Positions 29,026 through 38,328 of a stretch of DNA of 64,000 nt are shown piece after piece. Made by a program: the position numbers and the translations under genes. The stretch comes from Legionella sp. PC1000 (lineage in GTDB: Bacteria > Pseudomonadota > Gammaproteobacteria > Legionellales > Legionellaceae), in contig NZ_CP059400.1 in NCBI RefSeq assembly GCF_014109805.1, forward strand, positions 1,210,001-1,274,000, read 5' to 3'. Position 1 is the stretch's first letter. Each line of letters begins with the position of its first letter. The notes below the pieces were generated by a model. It saw only the letters and a program-made list of their open reading frames with translations. It was not told the DNA's origin and made no database searches.

Positions 29026-31389
29026 TTAGAATGATTCATATTGGCATTGTTGAGTGTTTCGCTCTGAGGACGATGAAGATTCTGCTGGAGCAAACAGACC
29101 AAATTGACTGAGTCCTTGTGCGCTGCTTTGATGTTCATCCTTTTGCTCGTTATTCGCTTCAAGGTGCTCTTCAAGCTGGAGGTAGCCGAATTTAAGAAGA
29201 TGCGCCCGTTCATACTCTTTATCCTTATTTAGGGTAAATTTATTCTTGATATAAGGTATAAAGGAGACTATTTGCTCTTCCTCATATTTATTTTTTAACG
29301 AATTGATGAAGACATCCAATTTTTCATAAGGGATATCAATCGCTTTTAAGGCTTCCCAATCTTCATTAGTTCTCTCTTCTAATATGATGCCTTTCTCCCA
29401 GGCGATTTTAATGGCGTCGCGATTGCTATCATGAATGCTGTCTTTAAAATGCTGGCGAACAAATTCACGAATTTCTTGTTTGATGATGTCCTCGGTAAGG
29501 AGAATAAAAAAAGGATGGCCGAGTACGGATTGGAATAAACGACGTTTCACCCCTGAAAAGCAACTGGGTCTGTCGCCTTCGAGATCATCAAATTCCTCCG
29601 TGACCTGGTTTTCGTCAGCACCAGCGATGATACGTGTTTTGTCCCAATTATGTGCGCGTCCGATGAGAGCGAGTTCATTGATGAAGTGTTCCAATCTTGA
29701 TTCAAAGGTATGATGGTCAAGGCATGGCATGGTTTTATCGATAACTGCTAAATAAAGCAGGCCGATGAGCGATTGGTATTCTTCAAAGGTGGACCACTTT
29801 TCCTGAGTATTATCCGGATTGACATAAACATAACTGGCATGTTCGTGCATCCAGGGGTTGGGTTTGGATAAATAACGCCATGCAGAATGCACTTTATGTT
29901 GATAATAGGCTTTCAGAGCATCTTGATAGGTTGATGCATCGAGATGGAGGGCTTGTAATGCTTCCCAGCCCAGGGGGAGCGTGATTGTGGTTTGGTTTCC
30001 TTGTTGCTCGATGGTGAGGGTTGCTGGATTGTTTTCATATTGTTGTGCGAGGGTAGTGTATAAATCCTCCATCACCGCAGGGACACTGGCTTGCTTGAGC
30101 ATAGGCTGATAATGCGTAATAGCCTTCTCAAGTCGTTTCTGCTCCCCTTGAGTCAACGCAGTCATAGAGGATTCTCTATTTTGAGCTAAAGCCTGCAAAT
30201 CAAGCCCATTGCGTTGCTCCACACGGTAAAAGTTGTTTTGTGCGGCAAGTTCGCGCACGGCGGGAATTCCTAATAAGAGTTCCGCCGCAGTTTCATTGCC
30301 CAAACTGAGGGCAAGACGTAATAATTCATTGGGGTGATTAGGTGTGATTTCGGTATGGGCTAATGCTTTCACCGATGGGATGCCTATCAAGAGTAGAATG
30401 TCATCTCTTCGTGCAGGGTCATTTTGGCGGATGAGATTTCTTAAGACATAAAATAAGAGTTTTGCTTCCTCAGAGGAGGTGATATCAAATACTGCATAAG
30501 CATTTTCGTGCTCGATGGTATTTTTCAGGGCCTGAAGGTCAGCAAGCTTTTTTGTTATAAAAGGAGTTACATATTCACGATACTCAATCTGGTGCTGTTC
30601 GGCGTAGGCAAAGGCATTGGCGTGAGACAGTAAGAAATTGATGATAGGAAGTGGGTCTTGTATTGAAGTAGCCCAAAGAAAAATATAAATGCTGTAATCT
30701 GTAATCATTTCTTGAAATTTTCCAGGAACTTTTTCAGCCAGGAATTGAAGGACGGATAAACTACCGTTTTCTATGGTGCGATGAAAAACAGAAAAAATGT
30801 TATCACCAATTATTTCTTGCAATTTTTCCGGGACTTTTTCAGCCAAAAATTGAAGAACTGATAAATGACTTTTTTGGAAAGCGCAGCTAAAAGCAAGATA
30901 ATTCTCAGAAGCGAGCATCTCTTGCAATTTTTCCGGAGCTTTTTCAGCTATGTATTGAAGGACATATAAATGACCGTATCGGATAGATTCGATAAAAATG
31001 TAATTGTTATCCGCAGCAATCATATCTTGCGATGAACTGGAATATTTTGTCATTAAATCCTTAAAATAACTCTCATTACCCCATAAAACCGCAGCGTGAA
31101 GCATCACTTTATCCGACATCCCTAACATATCTCCTATATGCTGAAGGGATTCTGAATTAAATTCAGGATGACTGAACGCAATCCCTAACCATAGACATAG
31201 TATTTCGCTTTTAGAGACTGGGAGGGGGATTGCTTTTAGTCGATCAATTAACAAATGCTCATCTTTCGTTTGCATTAGGGGAATTAAACAGTCAGGGAGT
31301 TCTTCTAAAAAAAGTATATCCCAGAGGGTTTGCGGGATTAATTTGGCTTGTGGATGCTGCATTCTTTCTTCATGCGTGGAACATTTCAT
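29026..31389 (-). CDS. Ankyrin-like repeat protein, candidate effector
   Basis: 787 aa, cytosolic in type (no signal peptide, no membrane segment). Residues about 124-262 hold four units of 35 aa with the ankyrin-like pattern ..IRYGHLYVLQYIAEKAPEKLQEM..; units 2 and 3 are almost identical (HLSVLQFLAEKVPEKLQEI / SLSVLQFLAEKVPGKFQEM). A second pair, LLLIGIPSVKALA and LLLGIPAVRELAA, lies about 340-400. From about 420 on is a helical domain of unknown fold with an aromatic/acidic centre (CFSGVKRRLFQSVLGHP near 630). The last 40 residues are Gln/Ser/Glu-rich (ESSSSSE). Such architecture is common among Dot/Icm effectors; secretion is not shown by sequence. Confidence 0.6.
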   Translation of the reverse strand: MKCSTHEERMQHPQAKLIPQTLWDILFLEELPDCLIPLMQTKDEHLLIDRLKAIPLPVSKSEILCLWLGIAFSHPEFNSESLQHIGDMLGMSDKVMLHAAVLWGNESYFKDLMTKYSSSSQDMIAADNNYIFIESIRYGHLYVLQYIAEKAPEKLQEMLASENYLAFSCAFQKSHLSVLQFLAEKVPEKLQEIIGDNIFSVFHRTIENGSLSVLQFLAEKVPGKFQEMITDYSIYIFLWATSIQDPLPIINFLLSHANAFAYAEQHQIEYREYVTPFITKKLADLQALKNTIEHENAYAVFDITSSEEAKLLFYVLRNLIRQNDPARRDDILLLIGIPSVKALAHTEITPNHPNELLRLALSLGNETAAELLLGIPAVRELAAQNNFYRVEQRNGLDLQALAQNRESSMTALTQGEQKRLEKAITHYQPMLKQASVPAVMEDLYTTLAQQYENNPATLTIEQQGNQTTITLPLGWEALQALHLDASTYQDALKAYYQHKVHSAWRYLSKPNPWMHEHASYVYVNPDNTQEKWSTFEEYQSLIGLLYLAVIDKTMPCLDHHTFESRLEHFINELALIGRAHNWDKTRIIAGADENQVTEEFDDLEGDRPSCFSGVKRRLFQSVLGHPFFILLTEDIIKQEIREFVRQHFKDSIHDSNRDAIKIAWEKGIILEERTNEDWEALKAIDIPYEKLDVFINSLKNKYEEEQIVSFIPYIKNKFTLNKDKEYERAHLLKFGYLQLEEHLEANNEQKDEHQSSAQGLSQFGLFAPAESSSSSERNTQQCQYESF

Positions 31390-31558
31390 TTTTATGACCT
31401 TGTGAATTATGTGATGAATATGATTTATGATTAACCAATATGCGCATAATAAATGCTCAAAATATTTATTAAAAATTGATTATTTATATGTGAGGTATAC
31501 AAATTTCTTATGGAGACTTAGGGAGGTTGTTATCCGCAGCAATTTCTGAGGGAATTTG

Positions 31559-31593
31559 AAAGACTTGCATGTCTTTAAACATGCAAGTCTTTT
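31559..31593 (-). terminator. Hairpin at the end of the LysR gene
   Basis: aaagacttgcatgt (31559-31572) and acatgcaagtcttt (31579-31592) form a perfect 14-bp stem with a six-base loop, overlapping the stop codon region of the minus-strand lysR-type gene. A short T-rich end is found on both sides of the stem. A rho-independent terminator for lysR is the simplest reading. Confidence 0.6.
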
Positions 31594-32515
31594 ACCACTT
31601 GTTCAAATCTTTAATGCTTGAACTGACTAATCTGGATAACCAATGTACTCCTTCGTCATATTGACTCTTACTGTGCATTACAAGGTAAATAGGGGTTGGT
31701 TCCAGATTGAACGGTAGAGGTTGCATTTTTAAATTAAATTGTTCTGAAAAAATATTAATCAAAAAACTAGGGGCCGTGGAGATAACGGTGTCGGAATTGG
31801 CTACTGCAAAAATAGCGGGCAAAATATTTTTTACAAAGAGCATGTCATTACGTACTTTTTTCCTTTTATGTAAATATTCCGCTGAATGGCTGTATCGGGC
31901 TGGATTAAAACTAAAGGCAATATGTTTACTGGTCAAATAATCTTTTAAAGACATGGGCTGGTTTATTAGTGGATTATTCTGGCTCGCAAAACAAATAATT
32001 TCTTCCTCATATAATTTTTCAGCTTTAAGCAACGAGGGGAGTGAGTTTTCATTAATAGCCCCAATGGCGATATCGACGTTCTCATCAATAAATAGAAGAG
32101 GGTTATCAGCCATGGACTCAATAGTGGTTTCAATAACAATATGGGGTAGTTTTTCCAGGGCTGAAATTAAGGAAGGCAACAAGATTAATTCAACATAATC
32201 CGGTAGCGCAATCTTAAATGATCTCTTTGAATGAAGGGGAGCGAAGCGTTCACTAGGGTGCAAGATATTTTTTAAATCAAACATTACTTGTTCTAATTGT
32301 GGTTGCAATTCTTTCGCTTTTGGAGAAAGAAGATATTCCCCTTTAGCGGGAATGAGCAGCGGATCCTTAAATAGTTCTCTAAGTTGCTTCAAAGAAGTAC
32401 TCATTGCAGGTTGACTGACGAATACTTTAGCAGCAGCACCACTGACACTTTTTTCAGTTAATAAGGCATCCAGATGCAATATTAAATTTAAGTTAACTCG
32501 TTTAAAAGGCGTCAC
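31592..32515 (-). CDS. LysR-family transcriptional regulator
   Basis: 307 aa. The N-terminal winged helix-turn-helix covers residues about 8-65 (LILHLDALLTEKSVSGAAAKVFVSQPAMSTSLKQLRELF), followed by a LysR substrate-binding domain (about 95-300). The closest style is the NodD/NahR/LeuO branch, judging from the FKIALPDYVELILLP opening of the effector domain. It starts with GTG. It lies 140 bp downstream of the RND permease on the same strand, so control of that pump is a reasonable guess, though LysR regulators more often sit divergent to their target. Confidence 0.9.
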   Translation of the reverse strand: MTPFKRVNLNLILHLDALLTEKSVSGAAAKVFVSQPAMSTSLKQLRELFKDPLLIPAKGEYLLSPKAKELQPQLEQVMFDLKNILHPSERFAPLHSKRSFKIALPDYVELILLPSLISALEKLPHIVIETTIESMADNPLLFIDENVDIAIGAINENSLPSLLKAEKLYEEEIICFASQNNPLINQPMSLKDYLTSKHIAFSFNPARYSHSAEYLHKRKKVRNDMLFVKNILPAIFAVANSDTVISTAPSFLINIFSEQFNLKMQPLPFNLEPTPIYLVMHSKSQYDEGVHWLSRLVSSSIKDLNKW

Positions 32516-32619
32516 AATTTTACCCTTTTAATGATTCTCCCTTATATGAAGTATAAGAAATTTAGAATTGATTACAAAAGATTGAAGACTTAAAGTTAAG
32601 TTGGTGGCTGTTAAAATTA

Positions 32620-32652
32620 TCCCGGGTTTGGCTATGCCTCGCCCAGGCTATT
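32620..32652. repeat. Single degenerate family B arm
   Basis: cccgggtttggctatgcctcgcccaggcta, just after the RND permease stop, matches one arm of the CCCGGGTTTCGCTGCGCTGCACCCAGGCT unit with a few changes. No partner arm is seen nearby. Confidence 0.5.
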
Positions 32653-32655
32653 ATT

Positions 32656-35600
32656 TTAATGATTATGAGTAGGTACTTGAACATCTGGAATTTTTGCTTC
32701 ATCAAACTGAGGTTCGGATTTTTTGGAACGATGGTCTTCAGCAATGTAAGTATACAAAGTTGGAACTACAAACAAAGTGAATCCCGTTCCGATGAGCAAG
32801 CCAGTTGCAATAACCAGTCCAATATCAAAACGACTTACTGCGCCTGCTCCACTGGCAATCAAAAGAGGTAATACACCAAATACCATCGCAGCAGTTGTCA
32901 TGAGAATGGGTCTTAATCTGATTCCAGCAGCCTCTTCTACTGCTGCTCGTTTATCCAGATTTTTTTCACGTTGTAAATGGTTGGCAAAATCAACGATTAA
33001 AATTCCATGTTTAGAAATTAATCCAATTAGGGTAATCAAACCGACCTGGGTGTAGATATTGATACTTGCCAAGCCCAAATTCAAAGGAATTAAGGCACCA
33101 CAGATGGACATAGGCACGCTGATTAAAACGATTAAAGGATCGCGAAAACTTTCATATTGGGCTGAAAGTACCAAAAAGATAATGATGATTGCAAAAACGA
33201 ACGCAAAGAGCAGGGCGCTTCCTTCTTGGATAAACTGTCTTGACTCACCACCATAATCAGCGGAAAAACCTTTAGGCAAAGTATCATTGGCGGCATTTTG
33301 TAAGAACGCTAGACCTTCTCCTAGTGTTTTTCCAGGCATCATGACTGCTTGAATGGTCGCTGAATTCATTTGTTGGAAATGTGACGCTGCGTTAGGTGCC
33401 GTTTTTTCCTTGGCAGTGACTACGGTTGAAAGGGGAACCATGGTGCCGTTCATGGTTTTTACATATATTTGTCCTAATTGCTCGGGAGTCATACGAAATG
33501 ATCGGCTTAATTGGGGTATTACCTGATAACTGCGGCCTTCTAAGTTAAAATAATTCACATAACCGCCTGACAAAGCACTGGTTAAACTGCTTCCAACTGC
33601 TTGCATATCCAACCCCATTTCTGAAGCTTTGGAGCGATTAATGTCCAATACAATTTGTGGCTTATTGAATTTGAGTGAATTATCGACATAAATAAATAAA
33701 CCACTTTTTTGGGCTTTTTCGGTCAGTTTATTGGAAACATCGAGTAAGCTTTGAAAGTCATTCGTTGTTTTGATGACGAATTGTACTGGTGTACCGCCCC
33801 CGCCGCCTGGAAGAGGAGGAGGAACAATTGCAAAAGCATTTAAGCCTGCAACTTGTGATAGCTTATCTTGCAAAGGTTGTTTTAAAGCAAACTGGCTTTT
33901 ACTGCGTTGGTTCCATGGTTTCAATACCATTCCAGAGATGGTTTGGCTGCTGTTGTTTACGGTAAAATAATTTTCTGTTTCGGGGAAGCTTTTATAAATC
34001 GCATCAAATGGTTTGGTGAAGGCTTCAATATAATTAAGTGTCGCATATTGAGGGATCATCGCCATGACAAAAAAGAAGCCTTGGTCCTCATCAGGAGCAG
34101 TTTCTGCTGAAGTATGAGTATAAAGATAAGGCAGCATAATGATAACAACCCCTGCAAAAAACAGCATAATTACTCGGGTGTTCAGTAAACTGTGTAATGC
34201 ATTTTGATATTTTACTTTAAGCTTATTGAAAAAATTATCGAGAAAATGAACAAACTTACCACTACCAATCTCTTTAGATAACACCCGTGAGCACATCATG
34301 GGAGAGAGGGTTAAAGCAATGATTCCAGAAATGATTACTGCACTGGCCAATGTAAAAGCAAATTCTTTAAATAAAGCTCCCGTCAGTCCACCCATAAACC
34401 CAATGGGTGCGTACACTGCAGCAAGTGTAATCGTCATTGCAATAACAGGGGTGGCTATTTCCCGAGCCCCAATCAATGCAGCATCAAAAGGAGTTTTTCC
34501 TTCCTCAATATGACGATGAACGTTTTCTACGACCACAATTGCGTCATCAACCACCAAACCAATAGCCAAAACAAAAGCAAGTAAGGTAAGTAAATTGACG
34601 CTGTATCCAAGCATAAGCATCAAAGTACATACCCCAATTAATGAAAGGGGAATAGTGACGATAGGAATGAATACTGAGCGAATCGATCCCAGGAATAGAA
34701 AAATGACTACGATAACAATTACGCCTGCTTCAATAATGGTATGAGTCACTTCATCCAAAGATGCTCTAATAAACTCTGTTGCATCATAAACTATTGTTCC
34801 TGATAGAGACGGTGGAAACTCTTTGATGACTGAGGGAAGTATTTTTCTTACATCGCTAATTACAGTAAGAGGATTTGCTGTGGGTGTTGGGGTAATGGAT
34901 ATAAATACTGCTTTTTTTCCATTGAATGTGACTGAGGTATCATAATCCTGTGAGCCTAATTCAACTTTGCCGACATCGCGTAAACGCACAATAGATCCTT
35001 TATCGCTTTTGACAATTAAATTACTAAATTGCGTCGTATCATTCAGATCTGTTTTCGCAGTGACACTGATTGCTACATATTCACCTTTAGTATTTCCGGC
35101 AGCTGTGAGGAAATTATTTTTAGCAAGTACGGCAGAAACATCTGAAGGGGAAACTCCCAGCGCGGCCATTTTAATTGGATCAAGGAAAATTCGCATGGAG
35201 TAAGTTGCGCCACCTAAAATTTCTGCTTTTGCTACCCCATCTACAGTTTGCAATTGCGGTTGTACGACACGAGTGGCGTAATCCGTGATTTGCTGAGGGG
35301 TCATTTCTGTACTGTCCAAACTGATGTACATTAATGCTGTGGAACTATCAGATGCTTTTAATATAACCGGTTGTTGGGATTCTTTAGGAAGTTGGTTCAG
35401 GGTTTGTTGCACTTTGCTCATTACATCAGTAAAGGCTACTTGCGGATCAAAATTTAATTTAATATTCAAGGTGATGGTGCTTAAACCTTGCGTGCTTGAA
35501 GAGGTCATGTAATCAATCCCTTCTGCACTTGCTACCGCTTTTTCTAGAGGCGAGGTAATGAATCCTGCAATAAGATCGGCATCTGCTCCCGGGTAAGCTG

Positions 35601-35745
35601 TCATAATGGTAATTACGGTATTATCCATGCGAGGATATTGACGAATTTGCATGTTATAGATGGAGTTAATACCAAAAAGAAAAATGAGCAAACTAATTAC
35701 CATGGCAAGTACAGGCCGCTTGATAAAAAGATCGGTAAATTTCAT
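32656..35745 (-). CDS. RND-family efflux permease (HAE1, AcrB-like)
   Basis: 1029-aa inner-membrane proton-drug antiporter. The start MKFTDLFIKRPVLAMVISLLIFLFG is typical; the twelve-helix plan with two large periplasmic loops is intact. The proton-relay residues are present: paired Asp in GLVVDDAIVVVEN (about 400) and Lys in LIGLISKHGIL (about 930). GGAAC precedes the ATG. The membrane-fusion partner lies upstream, with a 237-bp gap holding a family A palindrome. The ending is His-rich (VQVPTHNH). Substrate range cannot be predicted. Confidence 0.94.
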   Translation of the reverse strand: MKFTDLFIKRPVLAMVISLLIFLFGINSIYNMQIRQYPRMDNTVITIMTAYPGADADLIAGFITSPLEKAVASAEGIDYMTSSSTQGLSTITLNIKLNFDPQVAFTDVMSKVQQTLNQLPKESQQPVILKASDSSTALMYISLDSTEMTPQQITDYATRVVQPQLQTVDGVAKAEILGGATYSMRIFLDPIKMAALGVSPSDVSAVLAKNNFLTAAGNTKGEYVAISVTAKTDLNDTTQFSNLIVKSDKGSIVRLRDVGKVELGSQDYDTSVTFNGKKAVFISITPTPTANPLTVISDVRKILPSVIKEFPPSLSGTIVYDATEFIRASLDEVTHTIIEAGVIVIVVIFLFLGSIRSVFIPIVTIPLSLIGVCTLMLMLGYSVNLLTLLAFVLAIGLVVDDAIVVVENVHRHIEEGKTPFDAALIGAREIATPVIAMTITLAAVYAPIGFMGGLTGALFKEFAFTLASAVIISGIIALTLSPMMCSRVLSKEIGSGKFVHFLDNFFNKLKVKYQNALHSLLNTRVIMLFFAGVVIIMLPYLYTHTSAETAPDEDQGFFFVMAMIPQYATLNYIEAFTKPFDAIYKSFPETENYFTVNNSSQTISGMVLKPWNQRSKSQFALKQPLQDKLSQVAGLNAFAIVPPPLPGGGGGTPVQFVIKTTNDFQSLLDVSNKLTEKAQKSGLFIYVDNSLKFNKPQIVLDINRSKASEMGLDMQAVGSSLTSALSGGYVNYFNLEGRSYQVIPQLSRSFRMTPEQLGQIYVKTMNGTMVPLSTVVTAKEKTAPNAASHFQQMNSATIQAVMMPGKTLGEGLAFLQNAANDTLPKGFSADYGGESRQFIQEGSALLFAFVFAIIIIFLVLSAQYESFRDPLIVLISVPMSICGALIPLNLGLASINIYTQVGLITLIGLISKHGILIVDFANHLQREKNLDKRAAVEEAAGIRLRPILMTTAAMVFGVLPLLIASGAGAVSRFDIGLVIATGLLIGTGFTLFVVPTLYTYIAEDHRSKKSEPQFDEAKIPDVQVPTHNH

Positions 35746-35828
35746 AACTGTTCCTGATTAAAAAAATTTTTGTAATAGGCCTATACTCAGGCTCACTGTT
35801 ATTAAGTTAAGAAACCAAGTCTCTTGTC

Positions 35829-35904
35829 TACATCTCGCGGCTTGTCCGCGGGATCCAGTGATGTCGCATTATTTCTGGATTCCGCGGACAAGCCGCGGAA
35901 CGTA
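35829..35904. repeat. Family A palindrome between adaptor and permease genes
   Basis: tacatctcgcggcttgtccgcgggatccag (35829-35857) pairs with ctggattccgcggacaagccgcggaacgta (35875-35904), nearly perfect over 29-30 bases with a 17-base spacer. It is the same element as 11993-12066. It sits inside what should be an adaptor-permease transcript, so the RNA would carry a strong stem between the two coding regions. Confidence 0.88.
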
Positions 35905-35982
35905 GGATAAGCTCAAGGTAAACTTAACTTCATGGCATTTCTGTTTCGCCGCATTTAGGCTACGTTACGCGTTCAACTGATT

Positions 35983-37245
35983 TTATTGTTCCAACATATC
36001 CGGATTACTGAGTTCATTTAATTTGACATCATTATTGATTACAACAGGCGTACCGTTTTGTAATTTTATTTCTCCGGCGCTTACAACGAGTTGTCCTTCC
36101 TTAACTCCTTTCTTGATTACGGTATAATTTCCACGTTGCTCACCTGTGGTGACAAAAACGCGCTTGACCGTAAGCAGATCGGAACCATCTGGGTTTTTCT
36201 TTCCGTCTGCATTTTTTTCTATAATGTAAACTGCATTACCGTATAAACTGTAAGATACAGCCGTTGAAGGAACAATGACCGTTTTAGGTTCAGGGGGTTG
36301 GCTTATTTCAATCGAAGCAAACATGCCCGGTACAAAGGTAAAATTATGAATTTTATTTTTACTGTTTAAATCGGTACTGCAAGAGACAATTTGTTTATCT
36401 CCCATAGGCTCTTTTCGGGTTTTTATTAATGGAGATTTTTTGGGATCTTTAATTGCTGCTGTAGGGCAATTAGCAAGAGTACCCTGAACTAACATATTGT
36501 GTGTATTGACATCCACTTTAGCATTAATTGCAGTGACCTTAGCCTCGAAAAGAGCATTAGGGAATGCTTCTACGGAAAATGTAATGGTTTGATCCGGTCG
36601 GATACGTTTGTAGAGTTGTTCTGGGAGATAAAATTCCAGATACAAAGGATCAAGTGCTTGCAAGGTAACAATTGTTGTTTGCCCAGGGCTGATAAATTGC
36701 CCAAGGTTGACTTGTCGTATACCTAATTTTCCAGCAAAGGGAGCAGTGATATGTTTTTGATTGATTTGTGCTTGGGTTTGATCCAATTTTGCCTGGGCTT
36801 GATCAAGATTTGCTTTGGCTTCATCAACATTGGAAATTGGCGAGGCACCTCGCTTGAATAAATCATTTTGGCGTTTATAACTTAAGGTTTTCAGGGTTAA
36901 TTCTGCTTGATTAAATTTTAATATTGCTTGATCAATGCTGTCATCAATCGTAATTAAGGGAGCGTCTTTATCAACGTACTGCCCGGATTCAAAATCAATT
37001 TTTACTACGTTTCCTGAAGCTTGAGAACTGATATCAACCCCATTAGATGCAACGAAATTACCCACCGCATTAATCGTCGGTTGCCAGTCTACTGCCTGGG
37101 CGACAGCTGAAGCAACGGAGACAGCGGGAGGTTGATAGTTTGCAAAGAAACGCTTAATCAATACTCCCTTGATCAGGTTAAAAGCAATGATTCCACCAAA
37201 AACAATCAATAAGGCTATCCCCATGATGATCATTCGCTTTTTCAT
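35983..37245 (-). CDS. RND efflux periplasmic adaptor (membrane fusion protein)
   Basis: 420 aa. One N-terminal membrane anchor (about residues 4-25, IIMGIALLIVFGGIIAFNL), then a lipoyl-like half (ISSQASGNVVKIDFESGQYVDKDAPL), a coiled-coil hairpin (about 105-165, ILKFNQAELTLK to AKLDQTQAQINQ), the second lipoyl half (ITAPFAGKLGIRQVNLGQFI) and beta-barrel and membrane-proximal domains. GGGGAG lies upstream of the ATG. An insertion around 265-300 with two cysteines (NCPTAAIK..., VSCSTD) is unusual for this family. It is first in the unit with the RND permease; TolC at 5.4 kb could be the outer-membrane partner. Confidence 0.92.
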   Translation of the reverse strand: MKKRMIIMGIALLIVFGGIIAFNLIKGVLIKRFFANYQPPAVSVASAVAQAVDWQPTINAVGNFVASNGVDISSQASGNVVKIDFESGQYVDKDAPLITIDDSIDQAILKFNQAELTLKTLSYKRQNDLFKRGASPISNVDEAKANLDQAQAKLDQTQAQINQKHITAPFAGKLGIRQVNLGQFISPGQTTIVTLQALDPLYLEFYLPEQLYKRIRPDQTITFSVEAFPNALFEAKVTAINAKVDVNTHNMLVQGTLANCPTAAIKDPKKSPLIKTRKEPMGDKQIVSCSTDLNSKNKIHNFTFVPGMFASIEISQPPEPKTVIVPSTAVSYSLYGNAVYIIEKNADGKKNPDGSDLLTVKRVFVTTGEQRGNYTVIKKGVKEGQLVVSAGEIKLQNGTPVVINNDVKLNELSNPDMLEQ

Positions 37246-37388
37246 TAATGCTCCCCTGAAATACTTAAACCTAGAAAAAACAATACGTTTTTAAAATTTG
37301 CCAAATATAACATGAAAGATGAATTTATTATCCTTATTGTGCTTATAAGTTTCAATTTTATTTATTTCATGGTTATAAAAATATCCTA

Positions 37389-37416
37389 TTGACTAAATAC
37401 AACACTTTGCTACTAT
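37389..37416 (+). promoter_or_regulatory. Sigma-70-type promoter of the 37.4-kb secreted protein gene
   Basis: TTGACT (37389-37394), a 16-base spacer and TACTAT (37411-37416) preceded by TTTGC, giving an extended -10 TG. It lies 29 bases before the chosen ATG, leaving room for a short leader with AAAGGAG. Confidence 0.5.
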
Positions 37417-37444
37417 GCTGCTTTCATCACACAAAGGAGAAACC

Positions 37445-37873
37445 ATGAAGTTGAAGTCCTTGTTATTTGCTCTTTGTTTTTGTTTGATTGGTCAAGTTTT
37501 TGCAGCAAATGCACATTTGCATCCAAAAGCTACCGAAGCTGACAAAAATCATAAGTCCGCTGGTAAATCAACGATGTATCCAGGTTATTGTGAAATTGAA
37601 ATCATCAATAACAGTATCGACAATGTCCGTGTATACGGTACTTTTGATGATGGGGCTCCCTTAAATCCTTTCACAATATTCTATTATGATGCACCTCATT
37701 ACATCGACTTGTATTATTACGGTTACTGCCATTCTGGTATGAATCTTTTAATCCAAGGCCCTTATGGCACTATTTATTCAGGTTGGACTAACGTAAATAG
37801 TACTGTACGTATCGTTAATTACATGAATAAAGGTGTTAAAGGCGATAAAGTTGAAATTACTGCAAAAAAATAA
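37445..37873 (+). CDS. Small secreted protein of unknown function
   Basis: 142 aa from the ATG that follows AAAGGAG; an in-frame ATG 30 bases upstream lies on top of the promoter and is not used. Signal peptide with cleavage after VFA (about residue 20). The mature part has a His/Lys-rich stretch (HLHPKATEADKNHK), then a beta-rich, Tyr-rich domain with two Cys (YCEIEIINNS and YYYGYCHSG), where a disulfide is likely. No family was recognised. A rho-independent terminator follows at 37913, so the gene is transcribed alone. Confidence 0.75.
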   Translation: MKLKSLLFALCFCLIGQVFAANAHLHPKATEADKNHKSAGKSTMYPGYCEIEIINNSIDNVRVYGTFDDGAPLNPFTIFYYDAPHYIDLYYYGYCHSGMNLLIQGPYGTIYSGWTNVNSTVRIVNYMNKGVKGDKVEITAKK

Positions 37874-37912
37874 GTAATTTATAAAAAATAGGCAATAGCT
37901 TATTTGATGATA

Positions 37913-37948
37913 GGGAAGTTGCATCCAATTGCACCTTCCCTTTTTTAT
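37913..37948 (+). terminator. Rho-independent terminator
   Basis: Stem gggaagttgca (37913-37923) with tgcaccttccc (37930-37940), one mismatch, six-base loop, then ttttttattt. It lies 40 bases after the stop of the small secreted protein gene and just ahead of the His-rich lipoprotein. Confidence 0.85.
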
Positions 37949-37968
37949 TTGTGTTTCAGGAGTTGTTC

Positions 37969-38328
37969 ATGAAGCGTTTTATCCCTTGTCTTCTGTTGTT
38001 ACCTTTTTTGACTGCGTGTGAAATGACCCAACCGGAATATTATGAGGCCGGTTATTATCACTCAGTTCCTCCCCGCTCTGAAATTTATGGTTTCGATGAA
38101 CGTCCACATGATTATCGTCATCCTTCCCGTCATCATCGAGGTCATACAAAAACAAAAGAGGCTTCTACTCAAGTTAAGACACATGGCCATGGTCATCATG
38201 CCAATGAACAGAAACAAGTTACTGTAAATAATGCCAAGCCAAACAATGTTCATGGACATAATAAAAAAAATAACCAAGTGGTTAAGCATCCTTCAGAATC
38301 TGGACCCACAGTCATAGTTAATGATTAA
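37969..38328 (+). CDS. Histidine-rich small lipoprotein
   Basis: 119 aa from the ATG preceded by CAGGAG; an upstream in-frame GTG overlaps that site and is rejected. Signal sequence MKRFIPCLLLLPFLTAC with lipobox LTAC. The mature chain is hydrophilic, probably unfolded, and unusually rich in His (clusters DYRHPSRHHRGH, THGHGHH, HGHNKK), which suggests binding of a divalent metal; this is inference. The neighbouring small exported proteins also look like envelope components. No family recognised. Confidence 0.7.
   Translation: MKRFIPCLLLLPFLTACEMTQPEYYEAGYYHSVPPRSEIYGFDERPHDYRHPSRHHRGHTKTKEASTQVKTHGHGHHANEQKQVTVNNAKPNNVHGHNKKNNQVVKHPSESGPTVIVND

Noticed and set aside
32656..37245. Assignment of the pump as LpeAB or another named system
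   Set aside because: Adaptor and permease are clear, but sequence reading alone does not tell which named RND pair this is.
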